This document shows positions 14,463 through 25,259 of a stretch of DNA of 64,000 nucleotides, piece by piece. The notes under the pieces were generated by a model. The model worked only from the letters and a program-made list of their open reading frames with translations. It did not search any database and was not told where the DNA came from. Within the stretch, counting starts at the first letter, position 1. The number at the start of each line of letters is the position of its first letter. The position numbers and the translations under genes are program-made. Source of the DNA: Halomonas sp. ALS9 (GTDB lineage Bacteria > Pseudomonadota > Gammaproteobacteria > Pseudomonadales > Halomonadaceae); the NCBI RefSeq assembly GCF_001651035.1, contig NZ_LXRG01000011.1, forward strand, positions 1-64,000. The letters are read 5' to 3'.

Positions 14463-16670
14463 ATGCCCATTACTTTGCCGCTACGGCGCCTTTGGACGCT
14501 GGATAAATTCGCCTACAGCCTGCGCGTTTTTATAGCGTTCAGCGGAGCGCTGCTGTTCAGCGGCGTGATGAGCGATGTAGCGCTAGTGATTCCGCTTTTC
14601 CTGGGCATTATCGCCTGCGCGCTGTCTGAAACCGACGACAGCTGGCAAGGCCGCTTGCAAGCCCTGCTGGTAACGCTGGTGTGTTTTACCTCGGCATCAT
14701 TTATTGTCCAGTGGCTGTTTCCCTGGCCGTGGCTGTTTGTAGTCGGGCTGGGCCTTTCGACCTTTAGCCTGATTATGCTCGGCGCCATCGGCCAGCGTTA
14801 CGCCACCATTGCCTCTGGCACGCTGATACTATCGATCTACTCGATGATCAATATCGAGCAGCACGGCGGGGTCGATGAAGACGTGGCGGCACGCCAACTG
14901 CTGCTGTTGGCGGGTGCGGTGTGGTACGGGTTAATTTCGGTAGTGTGGTGTGCGCTGTTCTCCCGCCAGCCGGTCAAGCAGAGCATGGCGCGGGTGTACA
15001 AAGCGCTGGGCGAGTTTTTGATACTCAAATCAGCGCTGTTTGAACCGGTACGCGGTGTGGATGTAGAAGCCCGCCGGGTGGCCCTGGCGCGCCAGAACGG
15101 CAAAGTCGTCGATGCGCTCAACCAAGCTAAAGAGATGATTTTCAGACGCTTAGAGGGCCAGCGCGGCGACCAAAAACTCAACCGCTACCTGCGTATCTAC
15201 TTTATCGCCCAGGATATTCACGAACGCGCCAGCTCCACCCACTACCCCTACAGTGCGCTCAGCAAAGCATTCTTCCACCACGATGTGCTGTTTCGCTGTC
15301 AGCGGCTGCTGGATCAGCAGGGGCGCTCTTGCCGCCAGTTGGCCAAATCGCTGCTACTCAATAGGCCGTTTGATCACCAGCAGAGTGAAGAGGCGCTGGC
15401 TGACTTACACGCTTCCATTGAGAACTTGCGCGACCGGGGCAAGCCCGAATGGCGACCGCTGCTATACCCTCTAAGCGCCCTAGCTGACAACTTGGCCACG
15501 CTGGAAAACCAGCTCGCCAGCGCCCACAATCCTGGCGTCAGCGATGAGCGGCGCGACAGTTCGCTATTTGATCGCTCACCGTCGAGCTTGCTGGAAGCGT
15601 GGAAGCGAGTGCGTTTGAACTTTACCCTTGGCTCGCCCACCTTTCGTCACGCGGTGCGGCTCTCCATCGCGCTAATGACCGGCTACGGGATCATGCAGTG
15701 GATCGACCCGGCGCAGGGCTTTTGGATTCTGCTTACCACGCTGTTTGTCTGTCGGCCCAACTTTGCTACCACGCGACGATTTTTGTCACAGCGGATTATC
15801 GGCACGGTATTAGGCCTGGTAGTGGGCTGGGCGTCTATCAGTCTCTTTCCGCATCCGCTTGTGCAAAGTATCATCGCCGTGGCCGCTGGGGTTTCGTTTT
15901 TCGCTAACCGTGAAAAACACTACGTGATCGCCACGGCGTCCATCACCCTGCTTGTGCTGTGCAGCTTCAATCAGGTGGGCGACGGCTATAACCTAATCCT
16001 GCCACGCCTGCTTGATACCCTGCTTGGCTCGCTGATTGCGGGGTTAGCAGTGTTCTTTATTCTCCCCGATTGGCAGGGCCGCAGGCTTTATCGTGAGGCT
16101 GCCAACGCGCTAAACAACCATCGCCGCTACCTGGAGGAGATCATCCACCAGTACGAGGCGGGCAAACAGGATGACCTGGCCTATCGCCTAGCGCGGCGCA
16201 ATGCCCATAACGCCGACGCCGCACTCTCCACCCTGCTCACTAATATGCTCCACGAACCAGGGCATTACCGTAAACAGGATGCAGACAACGGCCTGCGCTT
16301 TTTGGTGCTCTCCAACACCCTGCTTAGCCACCTCTCTGCGCTGGGCGCCCATCGCCACCAGTTGGCAGACGATGAAGACGACGCCACACTGGTGCCGGTA
16401 GCAAAACGCATTGGTGAGCTGTTGGGCCAGATTGCGGAACGATTACGCCAGCGCCAGCCGGTTGAGGCACTAACGGATCAAGCCGCCGAACTGTTAAGCC
16501 AGTTAGAAGGGCAGAGTGCCGCAGCAGACGAACAAGCGGTTACCCTCTACCGCCCTATCCAAAGCCAGCTGCGCCTTATTACCGAGCAACTGGCCCCGCT
16601 GGGCGAGGCGGCGAATAGGTTGGTGGGAAGTGAAGATCACACGCCAAGCAGCGCCACTGCTAACGCCTAA
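14463..16670 (+). CDS. YccS/YhfK-family membrane protein (FUSC domain)
   Basis: This 735-residue inner-membrane protein is built as two membrane blocks (about 20-165 and 395-520), each followed by a large helical cytosolic region. That is the layout of YccS and of aromatic-acid exporters (FUSC/AaeB-like). The motif FWILLTTLFVCRPNFATTRR followed by QRIIGTVLGLVVG is typical of the FUSC core. The transported compound is unknown. Its stop codon overlaps the recG stop, so the two genes converge with no space for a private terminator. Confidence 0.85.
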   Translation: MPITLPLRRLWTLDKFAYSLRVFIAFSGALLFSGVMSDVALVIPLFLGIIACALSETDDSWQGRLQALLVTLVCFTSASFIVQWLFPWPWLFVVGLGLSTFSLIMLGAIGQRYATIASGTLILSIYSMINIEQHGGVDEDVAARQLLLLAGAVWYGLISVVWCALFSRQPVKQSMARVYKALGEFLILKSALFEPVRGVDVEARRVALARQNGKVVDALNQAKEMIFRRLEGQRGDQKLNRYLRIYFIAQDIHERASSTHYPYSALSKAFFHHDVLFRCQRLLDQQGRSCRQLAKSLLLNRPFDHQQSEEALADLHASIENLRDRGKPEWRPLLYPLSALADNLATLENQLASAHNPGVSDERRDSSLFDRSPSSLLEAWKRVRLNFTLGSPTFRHAVRLSIALMTGYGIMQWIDPAQGFWILLTTLFVCRPNFATTRRFLSQRIIGTVLGLVVGWASISLFPHPLVQSIIAVAAGVSFFANREKHYVIATASITLLVLCSFNQVGDGYNLILPRLLDTLLGSLIAGLAVFFILPDWQGRRLYREAANALNNHRRYLEEIIHQYEAGKQDDLAYRLARRNAHNADAALSTLLTNMLHEPGHYRKQDADNGLRFLVLSNTLLSHLSALGAHRHQLADDEDDATLVPVAKRIGELLGQIAERLRQRQPVEALTDQAAELLSQLEGQSAAADEQAVTLYRPIQSQLRLITEQLAPLGEAANRLVGSEDHTPSSATANA

Positions 16671-18742
16671 ACCTGCCCATAACGCCCTGCCGCTTCCCCC
16701 AGCCAACGGCGCACCAGCACGGAGGTGATGTCGGGGTTGCCTTGCAGTGTTTGGGCCATGGCCGTTACTCGCTCTAGCAGGTCGGCATCGCGCTCCAGAT
16801 CGGCGATTTTCATCTGTGCCAGGCCGGTTTGGCGGGTGCCGAGGACTTCACCGGGGCCGCGGATTTCCAGATCTTTTTCGGCGATGCGGAAGCCATCGGT
16901 GGTTTCGCGCATGACGGCTAAGCGCTGGCGGGAGCTTTTCGACAGCGGTGGATGGTAGAGCAGTACACAGAAGCTTTCCGTGCTGCCTCGGCCTACCCGG
17001 CCACGTAGCTGGTGCAACTGGGAAAGCCCCAGGCGCTCCGGGTTTTCGATAATCATCAGGCTGGCGTTGGGTACATCCACGCCCACTTCGATCACTGTAG
17101 TCGCGACCAGTAGATCCAGCTCTCCTTCTTTAAAGGCGGTCATTACTTCGGCTTTCTCGCTGGATTTCATGCGCCCATGAACCAAGCCCACCGCCAGCTC
17201 AGGTAAGGCGACGGTGAGCTCGTCGCGGGTGACCTCAGCGGCCTGACACTGCAGCACCTCGGACTCATCGATCAGCGTGCACACCCAGTAGGCCTGGCGG
17301 CCTTCGCTGCAGGCTAGTCGAATACGCTCAACCACTTCAGGGCGGCGCTCGTCGGGCACTACCACGGTTTTCACCGGCGTACGGCCGGGGGGCAGCTCGT
17401 CGATTACTGAAACATCCAGATCCGCGTAGGCGCTCATGGCCAGGGTGCGGGGAATAGGCGTGGCGGTCATGATCAGTTGGTGCGGCGTCAGCCCACCCGC
17501 TTCGCCCTTCTCGCGCAGCGCCAGACGCTGATGCACGCCAAAGCGGTGCTGCTCGTCGATGATCGCCAGCCCTAAACACTGGAAGTGCACGTCGTCCTGA
17601 AACAGCGCGTGGGTGCCCACAACCATGCGCGCGCGGCCGTCGGCAATCGCCGCCTTGGCATCCAGCCGTGCTTTGCCTTTAAGCTTGCCCGCCAGCCACG
17701 CCACTTCGATGCCCAGCGGCTCAAACCAGGCTTTAAACGAGCGGAAGTGCTGCTCGGCGAGGATTTCCGTCGGCGCCATGATCGCCGCCTGGCAATTACC
17801 CGCCAGGGCGCTTAGCGCGGCCATGGCCGCCACTACAGTCTTGCCCGAGCCGACATCGCCTTGAATTAGTCGCAGCATCGGCGCTGGGCGGCTTAAATCG
17901 TGGCCGATCTCTTCCAGCACGCGGCGCTGGGCGCCGGTTAAGGCAAACGGCAGTTGGGCCAAAAAGCGCGCCTGCAGGCTGCGCCCGGAGGGTAGCGTCG
18001 GCGCGCCATCCGCCTGAATACGCAGCCGCACTTCGCGCAAGCTTAATTGGTGGGCTAGCAGCTCTTCCAGCGCCAGCCTGCGCGTGGCCGGGTGCTGACC
18101 GAAAGTTAACTGCTCGATATTCACATCGGGCGGTGGCTGGTGTAGCAAATGCAGGCTGGCATGGAGCCCTGGTAGCTGAAAGCGCTGGAGAAGCGTATCG
18201 GGGATCACGTCCGGCAAGGCTTCGGGGGCGTCATCCAGCAGCCCAAGCGCCTGTTGCGCCAATGCACGCAGCCGCGGCTGATTAAGACCTTCGGTGGTGG
18301 GGTAAATGGGCGTGAAATACTCGTCTACCGGGGTTTCACTGCCACTCAAACGATATTCGGGGTGATAGATTTCCAACCCGGTGGCCCCGGCCCGCGCTTC
18401 GCCAAAAGCCCTCACCGTAGCGCCGGGGCGCATCTGCTGTTGCTGGGCGGGGGAGAAGTGAAAAAACCGCAGGCTTAAAATACCGCTGGCATCGCGCAGG
18501 CGCACCAGCAGGCTGCGGCGGCGCCCTTTGACCACGTCGCAGGCGGTCACTTCGCCCTCTATCACCGCCTCTTGGCCTGCCCGTAGCAGGCCAATCGGTG
18601 TCAGCCGCGTGCGATCCTGGTAGCGCAACGGCAGATGAAACAGCAGATCGCTGACCCGCTCGATCCCCAACCGGCCAAGTTTTAGCGCCAGCGCTTCGCC
18701 CACGCCCTTCAGCGCGGTTATCGGCGCGGAGAGGTCGCTCAT
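16667..18742 (-). CDS. recG: ATP-dependent DNA helicase RecG
   Basis: This helicase reverses stalled forks and remodels branched DNA. The 691 residues match the E. coli size (693). The N-terminal wedge/OB domain is at about 60-160. Walker A GDVGSGKT lies near 300, DEQH near 408, and TATPIPRT with the C-terminal helicase motifs QLRGRVGRG follow. I start at the ATG at 18742, which overlaps the oxyR stop (ATGA), instead of an upstream start inside oxyR. The oxyR-recG pairing is known from Pseudomonas. Confidence 0.96.
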   Translation of the reverse strand: MSDLSAPITALKGVGEALALKLGRLGIERVSDLLFHLPLRYQDRTRLTPIGLLRAGQEAVIEGEVTACDVVKGRRRSLLVRLRDASGILSLRFFHFSPAQQQQMRPGATVRAFGEARAGATGLEIYHPEYRLSGSETPVDEYFTPIYPTTEGLNQPRLRALAQQALGLLDDAPEALPDVIPDTLLQRFQLPGLHASLHLLHQPPPDVNIEQLTFGQHPATRRLALEELLAHQLSLREVRLRIQADGAPTLPSGRSLQARFLAQLPFALTGAQRRVLEEIGHDLSRPAPMLRLIQGDVGSGKTVVAAMAALSALAGNCQAAIMAPTEILAEQHFRSFKAWFEPLGIEVAWLAGKLKGKARLDAKAAIADGRARMVVGTHALFQDDVHFQCLGLAIIDEQHRFGVHQRLALREKGEAGGLTPHQLIMTATPIPRTLAMSAYADLDVSVIDELPPGRTPVKTVVVPDERRPEVVERIRLACSEGRQAYWVCTLIDESEVLQCQAAEVTRDELTVALPELAVGLVHGRMKSSEKAEVMTAFKEGELDLLVATTVIEVGVDVPNASLMIIENPERLGLSQLHQLRGRVGRGSTESFCVLLYHPPLSKSSRQRLAVMRETTDGFRIAEKDLEIRGPGEVLGTRQTGLAQMKIADLERDADLLERVTAMAQTLQGNPDITSVLVRRWLGEAAGRYGQV

Positions 18743-19668
18743 GGGGCGCTTTTCACGGCTTTGGCAGGTTGACGGCAATGGCTGATCGCCTGAATCAGCG
18801 CCTCAATGGCTTTGGGCCGGGGAAAGCTCGCCCGCCAAGCAATCGCCACGGTGCGCGAGGGCGCTGGATCAACAAACGGTCGACTAACCAGCATGGCATT
18901 TTCATACTGGTCGGTGCCCAGCGCCGACTGCGGCAGCACTGTGATGCCTAACCGGGAAGCCACCATGTGGCGTATGGTTTCCAGCGACCCGCCTTCGGCG
19001 ATCAGCGTATTGTTGGGGCTGTTGAGCTTTTGGGTAATCGCCGGGCAGGCTTCCAAAATCTGATCGCGGAAACAGTGGCCTTCGCCAAGCAGTAGCAGGC
19101 GCTCTTCGAGTAAGTCCTCTTTATTGATCGCCTCCCGCTCGACCCAGGGGTGATTGGCGGGGATGAGCACTTCAAAGGCTTCATCGTAAATCGGCTTGGT
19201 CACCACATCAGTTTCAGTAAACGGAAGGGCGACAATAATCACATCCAGCTCACCGCTTCTCAGCTTGGCGCGCAGGGTACCGGTCATACCCTCTTCAATA
19301 TACAGCGGCATTTGCGGTGCCGCGTTAGCCAGGGCTGGCACTAGATGGGGAAACAGGTAGGGCCCAATGGTATAAATCGCCCCAATGCGCAGCGGGTTGG
19401 CCAACTGATCTTTACCCGCGCTGGCGAGCTCAAAAATAAGGCTGCTCTGCTCCAGCACACGCTGGGCCTGGGCAACGATTTTTTCACCCAGCGGGGTCAC
19501 CTGCACAGTGGACTTGGAGCGCTCAAATAGCGGTGTTTCGAGCTCTTCTTCCAGCTTTTTCACCGCCACCGAGAGCGTAGGCTGCGAAACGTGGCAGCGT
19601 TCTGCCGCGCGGCCAAAGTGACGCTCCTGGGCAAGGGTTACGATGTAGCGAAGTTCTGTTAAAGTCAT
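18739..19668 (-). CDS. oxyR: Peroxide-sensing regulator OxyR
   Basis: This LysR-type activator of peroxide defence has 309 residues from the ATG at 19668. Upstream in-frame codons lack a matching N-terminus. The helix-turn-helix (about 18-37) reads FGRAAERCHVSQPTLSVAVK. The redox pair Cys199 and Cys208 in GEGHCFRDQILEAC falls at exactly the E. coli positions, so disulfide sensing should work. It is coupled to recG through an ATGA overlap, which may tie fork repair to oxidative stress. Confidence 0.95.
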   Translation of the reverse strand: MTLTELRYIVTLAQERHFGRAAERCHVSQPTLSVAVKKLEEELETPLFERSKSTVQVTPLGEKIVAQAQRVLEQSSLIFELASAGKDQLANPLRIGAIYTIGPYLFPHLVPALANAAPQMPLYIEEGMTGTLRAKLRSGELDVIIVALPFTETDVVTKPIYDEAFEVLIPANHPWVEREAINKEDLLEERLLLLGEGHCFRDQILEACPAITQKLNSPNNTLIAEGGSLETIRHMVASRLGITVLPQSALGTDQYENAMLVSRPFVDPAPSRTVAIAWRASFPRPKAIEALIQAISHCRQPAKAVKSAP

Positions 19669-19836
19669 AGCGGTGCCAGTGGCATCCTCTCGTAGCAGCG
19701 TGTGACTAACATAGTGACAGTCAGCGGGATGGAAAAGGACAAGCAAGCTCTGCCGTCGGTCTTCTCATCCGACAATCGCATATTTGGTAGAGACTTTGCA
19801 TCTAATAGGGAATATTAATCAAGAGGAGTAAGCACG

Positions 19837-20718
19837 GTGAAGCTAACCGTACTGATTATCGGCTGTGGCGATATTGGGATCAACCTTGGGCGCGAACTGC
19901 TTGAGGAAGGACACCAGGTGATTGGCTTACGTCGCAACGTGGAAGCCCTAAAAGGCACCGGTATTAAACCGCTAGCGTTAGACTTGGATAGCCTTGAAGA
20001 GGCCGATGCCAAAAGCCTGCCCCAGGCTGACTATGTGGTGTATACCGTCAGTGCTGACCGTTTCGAAGAGAGTGCCTATCAAAGTGCTTATCCTGACGGC
20101 TTAAAGCGCGTGTTGAGCGTGATGGAGCAGCACAAAACGCCGCCGCGTCGGGTATTTTTTGTCTCATCAACCAGCGTACACGGCCAGCAGGAAGGCGAAG
20201 TGGTCAACGAAGAGACCCCGCCCGATTCGACCAGCTTCTCTGGCACGCTAATGTGCGAAGCCGAACAGGCGCTGATCAATCATGCGCTACCCGGCACAGT
20301 GGTGCGCTTTTCCGGCATTTACGGCCCAGGCCGCGACCGGCTGATTCATCAGGTGGCTGAAGGCCGTGTGGCCGCAATCACGCCTGTGGTGTACTCCAAC
20401 CGTATTCACCGCGACGATTGTACCGGCATTCTTGCCCACCTGATTCGCTACCAAGAAAGTGGTGAGACGCTGGCAGATATTTACCTAGGCAGCGACTGCG
20501 AACCGGTCACCATGCATAACGTCATGATGTGGCTGGCCGAGCAGCTAAACGTAGAGGCCACCGAGACCATGCAGTCGCCTTTACGTCGGCGAACCAGCAA
20601 ACGCTGCGATAACCAGCGCCTATTAAGCACTGGCTATCAGTTCCGCTTCCCTAGCTACCGCGAAGGTTATGCACAGGTACTTAAAGAGGGCGGCTTTCTA
20701 GAGGTTAATAAGGTTTAA
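19837..20718 (+). CDS. Atypical NAD(P)-dependent epimerase/SDR protein (YeeZ-like)
   Basis: This is a 293-residue Rossmann-fold protein with a GCGDIG dinucleotide motif at 9-14. It has the extended-SDR pattern VFFVSSTSVHG and VVRFSGIYGPGRDRL. The usual YxxxK catalytic pair is not evident; the corresponding region reads SGTLMCEAEQAL. That suggests an atypical SDR, like E. coli YeeZ, with unproven catalysis. The start is a GTG after AAGAGGAG. It stands alone between oxyR and ridA, convergent with the latter. Confidence 0.75.
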   Translation: MKLTVLIIGCGDIGINLGRELLEEGHQVIGLRRNVEALKGTGIKPLALDLDSLEEADAKSLPQADYVVYTVSADRFEESAYQSAYPDGLKRVLSVMEQHKTPPRRVFFVSSTSVHGQQEGEVVNEETPPDSTSFSGTLMCEAEQALINHALPGTVVRFSGIYGPGRDRLIHQVAEGRVAAITPVVYSNRIHRDDCTGILAHLIRYQESGETLADIYLGSDCEPVTMHNVMMWLAEQLNVEATETMQSPLRRRTSKRCDNQRLLSTGYQFRFPSYREGYAQVLKEGGFLEVNKV

Positions 20719-20729
20719 GCAACACCTGT

Positions 20730-21119
20730 TTAATCACCGATGATCATGACCGCGTCTGCTTCCACCTGGCTGCCTTTGGGCAGCGCTTTCACGCCAACGG
20801 CGGCCCGGGCGGGGAAAGGAGCGGTGAAGAACTCTTCCATGACTTGGTTAACAATCGCAAAGTTATCCAAGTCCACCAGATAGAGATTCAATTTTACAAT
20901 ATCGCTGAGCGAGCCCGCGGCTTCTTCACATACCGCTTGCAGGTTGGTGAACACCTGGCGCGCCTGGGCTTCAAAATCCTCGGACACAATCGCCATGGTC
21001 GCGGGATCCAGCGGGATCTGGCCGGAAAGATACACCGTGTTACCCGCTTTAATGGCCTGGGAGTATGGGCCAATAGCCGCAGGGGCCTTGCTAGTGTTGA
21101 TAACAGCTTTATTGCTCAT
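20730..21119 (-). CDS. ridA: RidA-family enamine/imine deaminase
   Basis: This 129-residue cytosolic protein hydrolyses reactive 2-aminoacrylate and related imines released by PLP enzymes. It has the family N-terminus [16 protein letters not shown], the binding-pocket segment [10 protein letters not shown] and the Arg in [15 protein letters not shown]. It lies 97 nt downstream of spoT on the same strand, an arrangement common in gammaproteobacteria. Confidence 0.93.
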   Translation of the reverse strand: MSNKAVINTSKAPAAIGPYSQAIKAGNTVYLSGQIPLDPATMAIVSEDFEAQARQVFTNLQAVCEEAAGSLSDIVKLNLYLVDLDNFAIVNQVMEEFFTAPFPARAAVGVKALPKGSQVEADAVMIIGD

Positions 21120-21216
21120 ACGTTGTTTCGCTCCTGTAATGGGTAATAGCTAATTATTTGATACTAAAAAATAGCGATCGCTGCCGATTTTAATCAGCCT
21201 ATTGTTATATCCGGTG

Positions 21217-23364
21217 TTAGTTAGCGAGTCGGGTAATTCTGCCAACGTTGGGAAGATTACGAATACGTTTGATAATCCGCGCCAGATGCACGCGGCCTTT
21301 CACCGACAGGGTTAGATTGACGGTGGAAAGGTGGGCATCACGCTCTTCAATGCCAATCCGCTCAATGTTGGCATCCGCATCGGTGACCAGCCCGGCAAGC
21401 TCTGCGACCAGCCCACGACGGCTCTCAATTTCAATACGTAGCGCAACCGGGAAGTCTTCATCAATAGTGTCTGACCACTCCAACGCGAACAGCTTATCCG
21501 GATCATTTTTATCGGCGAAGTTCTTATCAATCACGTTTTTACATTCGGCGCGATGCACCACCAAGCCTTTGCCAGTGGAAAGATGACCGACCACTGGATC
21601 GCCCGGCAGCGGATGGCAGCAGCGTGCAAAGTTAATCACCATGCCTTCGCTGCCGTTGATCATCACGGCTTTGCTGACTTCAACGCCTGCAGGATGCTCA
21701 TAGGTATCATCACCGTGGGCTGCATCCACTAGCCGCCGCGCCACCACATGGGTCATGCGGTTACCTAACCCTAACGACTCCAATAGCGACTCTTCGGACG
21801 TCACATCCAGCTCTTTGAAGGCTCGCTTGAGGACACTCTCATCCAGCTCTTCCAGGCTGGTATCGAAAGGCGCCAGCGCTTTATTGAGTAATCGCCGGCC
21901 CAGCATTATTGCTTCTGTGTGCTGCTGATATTTAAGCGCGTGGCGAATAGCCGAACGCGCCTTTGCCGTGGTGACAAAATTTAGCCAGGCAAGATTGGGC
22001 TTGGCACCGGGGGCGGTGATAATTTCCAGCGTCTGACCGCTCTCTAAGCGCGTCGAAAGCGGAGCCAAATGGCGATCAATACGGCAGGCGATGCAGTTAT
22101 TGCCGATATCGGTGTGCACGGTGTAGGCGAAGTCGATCACGGTAGCGCCCTGGGGCAACTCCATAATGTCACCTTTAGGCGTGAACACGTAGATATCGTC
22201 GGGGAAGAGATCGTTTTTAACGTGTTCGATAAATTCTAACGAGTCGCCGGCGTGACGCTGCATTTCGAGCAGACCTTTTACCCATGCACGGGCGCGGGCA
22301 TGGCTGCCTTCGGCAATCGGGTGCGAGGTCTGGCCCGCCTTATAAAGCCAGTGGGCGGCAATGCCGTTATTGGCCATCGCTTCCATTTCGCGGGTGCGTA
22401 TCTGCACTTCTATCGGCATACCGCGGGAGCCAAATAGAGTGGTGTGCAGGCTCTGGTAGCCGTTGGCTTTGGGAATCGCAATATAGTCTTTAAAGCGCCC
22501 AGGCACTGGCTTATAGAGGTTGTGCACCACGCCTAGAATACGGTAGCAGCTGGCCACATCTTCGGTAATGATGCGAAAACCAAACACATCCATAATTTCG
22601 GCAAAGGGCTTACGCTGGTCGCGCATCTTTTTATAGATCGACAGCAGATGCTTTTGGCGTCCAACCACCGTGCCGTTAAGCGCGTCGTCATCCAGGCTTT
22701 TTTGCAGCGATGACTGTATTTCGCGCATAGCGCTGCGCCGGTGTCCACGCGCACTGGCAACGGCGCGTTTGATACGCTCCGCGCGCATGGGGTGAATCGC
22801 TTGAAAGGAGAGATCCTCAAGCTCAATACGAATCGTATTGATACCCAGACGCCCGGCAATGCGTGCGTAAATTTCCAGGGTTTCGCGGGCGATGCGGCGC
22901 TTCTTATCAGGGCGCAAAGCGCCAAGAGTGCGCATATTATGCAGCCGGTCGGCCAGCTTAACGATGATGACGCGAATATCCCGCGACATCGCCAGCACCA
23001 TCTTCTGAAAGTTTTCCGCTTGGGCGACGGCTTTGTCTTCAAAGGTGATCTGGGTAAGCTTGGAGACTCCGTCTACCAGTTCGGCTACCGGTTTACCAAA
23101 CTGTGCTTCCAGGGCTTTTTTGGAAACGCCGGTGTCTTCAATCACGTCGTGCAGCATGGCGGCCATCAAGCTTTGATGATCCATGTGCATATTGGCAAGA
23201 ATATTCGCCACCGCGAGCGGATGGGTAACGTAAGGCTCACCGGAACGCCGCCGCTGGCCATCATGGGCCTGCTCAGCGTAGTAAAAGGCGCGTTTGACCT
23301 GCTGGATTTCATCCGAGGGTAAATAGCCGCCGAGTCGATCGGCCAGGTCATCAATGGTGAACAT
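21217..23364 (-). CDS. spoT: Bifunctional (p)ppGpp synthetase/hydrolase SpoT
   Basis: This enzyme controls the stringent-response alarmone. The 715 residues show an intact hydrolase HD domain (LHDVIEDTG near 71-79, KLADRLHNMRTL near 140). The synthetase domain follows (FGFRIITED, then YKPVPGRFKDYIAIPKANGYQSLHTTL). The C-terminus has TGS, conserved-Cys and ACT domains. Both catalytic halves look competent, which marks SpoT and not RelA. The helical segment reads EIYARIAGRLGI where EIYAPIANRLG is usual. It is third in the gmk-rpoZ-spoT order. Confidence 0.96.
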   Translation of the reverse strand: MFTIDDLADRLGGYLPSDEIQQVKRAFYYAEQAHDGQRRRSGEPYVTHPLAVANILANMHMDHQSLMAAMLHDVIEDTGVSKKALEAQFGKPVAELVDGVSKLTQITFEDKAVAQAENFQKMVLAMSRDIRVIIVKLADRLHNMRTLGALRPDKKRRIARETLEIYARIAGRLGINTIRIELEDLSFQAIHPMRAERIKRAVASARGHRRSAMREIQSSLQKSLDDDALNGTVVGRQKHLLSIYKKMRDQRKPFAEIMDVFGFRIITEDVASCYRILGVVHNLYKPVPGRFKDYIAIPKANGYQSLHTTLFGSRGMPIEVQIRTREMEAMANNGIAAHWLYKAGQTSHPIAEGSHARARAWVKGLLEMQRHAGDSLEFIEHVKNDLFPDDIYVFTPKGDIMELPQGATVIDFAYTVHTDIGNNCIACRIDRHLAPLSTRLESGQTLEIITAPGAKPNLAWLNFVTTAKARSAIRHALKYQQHTEAIMLGRRLLNKALAPFDTSLEELDESVLKRAFKELDVTSEESLLESLGLGNRMTHVVARRLVDAAHGDDTYEHPAGVEVSKAVMINGSEGMVINFARCCHPLPGDPVVGHLSTGKGLVVHRAECKNVIDKNFADKNDPDKLFALEWSDTIDEDFPVALRIEIESRRGLVAELAGLVTDADANIERIGIEERDAHLSTVNLTLSVKGRVHLARIIKRIRNLPNVGRITRLAN

Positions 23365-23396
23365 CTACCGCGCCTCTATCGGTGTCGTTGAAAACG

Positions 23397-23654
23397 TTAG
23401 TCGTCGATATGAGTAGGCGCCATAGCCGGGCGCGGACGAACAGCGGCTTCAACGGGCTCGTCGAGTACAGTGTGATCGACCAGGCCTGCGGCAATTTCAC
23501 GCAGCGCCATCACCGTGGGTTTATCGTTTTCCCAAGGTAGCAGGGCATCGCGAGAGCCACGCGCTAGCTGGCGAGCACGCTGGGTGGAAATCATTACCAG
23601 CTTGAAACGGTTTTCAACATTTTCAAGACAATCTTCAACGGTTACGCGAGCCAT
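23397..23654 (-). CDS. rpoZ: RNA polymerase omega subunit
   Basis: This small subunit assists assembly of RNA polymerase and ppGpp binding. The 85 residues start with [20 protein letters not shown], the family hallmark, and keep ARQLARG and [13 protein letters not shown]. It sits 32 nt upstream of spoT and 94 nt downstream of gmk, the conserved operon order. Confidence 0.96.
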   Translation of the reverse strand: MARVTVEDCLENVENRFKLVMISTQRARQLARGSRDALLPWENDKPTVMALREIAAGLVDHTVLDEPVEAAVRPRPAMAPTHIDD

Positions 23655-23748
23655 GGGAGCCTTCCTGTTATGACGGAACCGGGCCGACGCCGTTATAGAG
23701 TTGAAAAACGGCGTCGACCCAGCGAAAAAAGATGTAGAACCAGATAGA

Positions 23749-24399
<651 letters not shown>

Positions 24400-24530
24400 T
24401 TAGCGAAAAATAAGTAGCGGATAAAGTAGCAAAACAACTAGCGCGACTGCAGCAGAGCAGCGAGGCTGCGCAGTATCGCACACCCAGCGCGACGACTGTA
24501 GCGTTGGTGGTGACATACAGGGAGGTAGGC

Positions 24531-25226
24531 ATGCGCAGTACGCTATTAATTTTAGGTCTCATTGCACTGGGCGTGGCGCTGCAAAAAGGCCTGATAGACA
24601 TTCCCCGCCACTGGGCGCCTTGGGCACCGCTGCATATTGATGACCCCATCACGCTGGTCACGCAGCTTAAGCTAAGCCGCTTGGCGGATGACCGCCCAGG
24701 CTGCTTAGCCGCGCTAGACACTGTTCCCGAAAGCGAATTACGCTACACGCCGCTAGCCGATTACAGCCCTACAGCGAGCTGCCCGCTTTCCAATGTCGTG
24801 CGCATGCAGTCAAGCGGCGTCGCGTTCAATCAGAGCTTTGTGGCCTCCTGCCCCATGGCACTGGCCTGGGTCATGTATGAGCGGCATGCGTTACAGCCTG
24901 CCGCCGAGGAGATTATGGGCAGCCGGGTGAGCCAGGTTAACCATGTGGGTAGCTTTGCCTGCCGCAACGTGTATGGCCGCGAAACCGGCAGGCGCAGCGA
25001 ACACGCCACCGCCGAAGCGCTGGATGTAGTGGGTTTTCAGTTTGACAACGGCCAGCGCATCACATTGATCAATCACTGGGATGATGAAGGTGATGTGGGG
25101 GAGTTTCTACGCGCCGCACGGGATGGCGCCTGCAATACCTTTGGCAACGTGCTAGGGCCTGACTACAACGCCGCGCATGCCGATCACTTTCATATGGGCA
25201 TGCGCGGGTTTCGGCTATGTCGCTAG
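24531..25226 (+). CDS. Extensin-like family protein, likely periplasmic peptidase-fold
   Basis: This 231-residue protein has an N-terminal hydrophobic segment (residues 3-20, anchor or signal). The C-terminal extensin-like domain keeps metal-site-like residues in SEHATAEALDV and HADHFHMG. Six or more cysteines suggest disulfides and export. By fold it relates to D,D-carboxypeptidase-like enzymes, so action on peptidoglycan is possible but unproven. The ATG at 24531 follows GGAGG directly, which decides the start. Confidence 0.82.
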   Translation: MRSTLLILGLIALGVALQKGLIDIPRHWAPWAPLHIDDPITLVTQLKLSRLADDRPGCLAALDTVPESELRYTPLADYSPTASCPLSNVVRMQSSGVAFNQSFVASCPMALAWVMYERHALQPAAEEIMGSRVSQVNHVGSFACRNVYGRETGRRSEHATAEALDVVGFQFDNGQRITLINHWDDEGDVGEFLRAARDGACNTFGNVLGPDYNAAHADHFHMGMRGFRLCR

Positions 25227-25233
25227 TGGATCA

Positions 25234-25259
25234 GCCACTACTTACTGCCACTACTTACT
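25234..25259. repeat. Direct 13-nt duplication between converging genes
   Basis: GCCACTACTTACT occurs twice in tandem. The second copy runs into the stop codon of the glycine-zipper gene. Confidence 0.5.
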
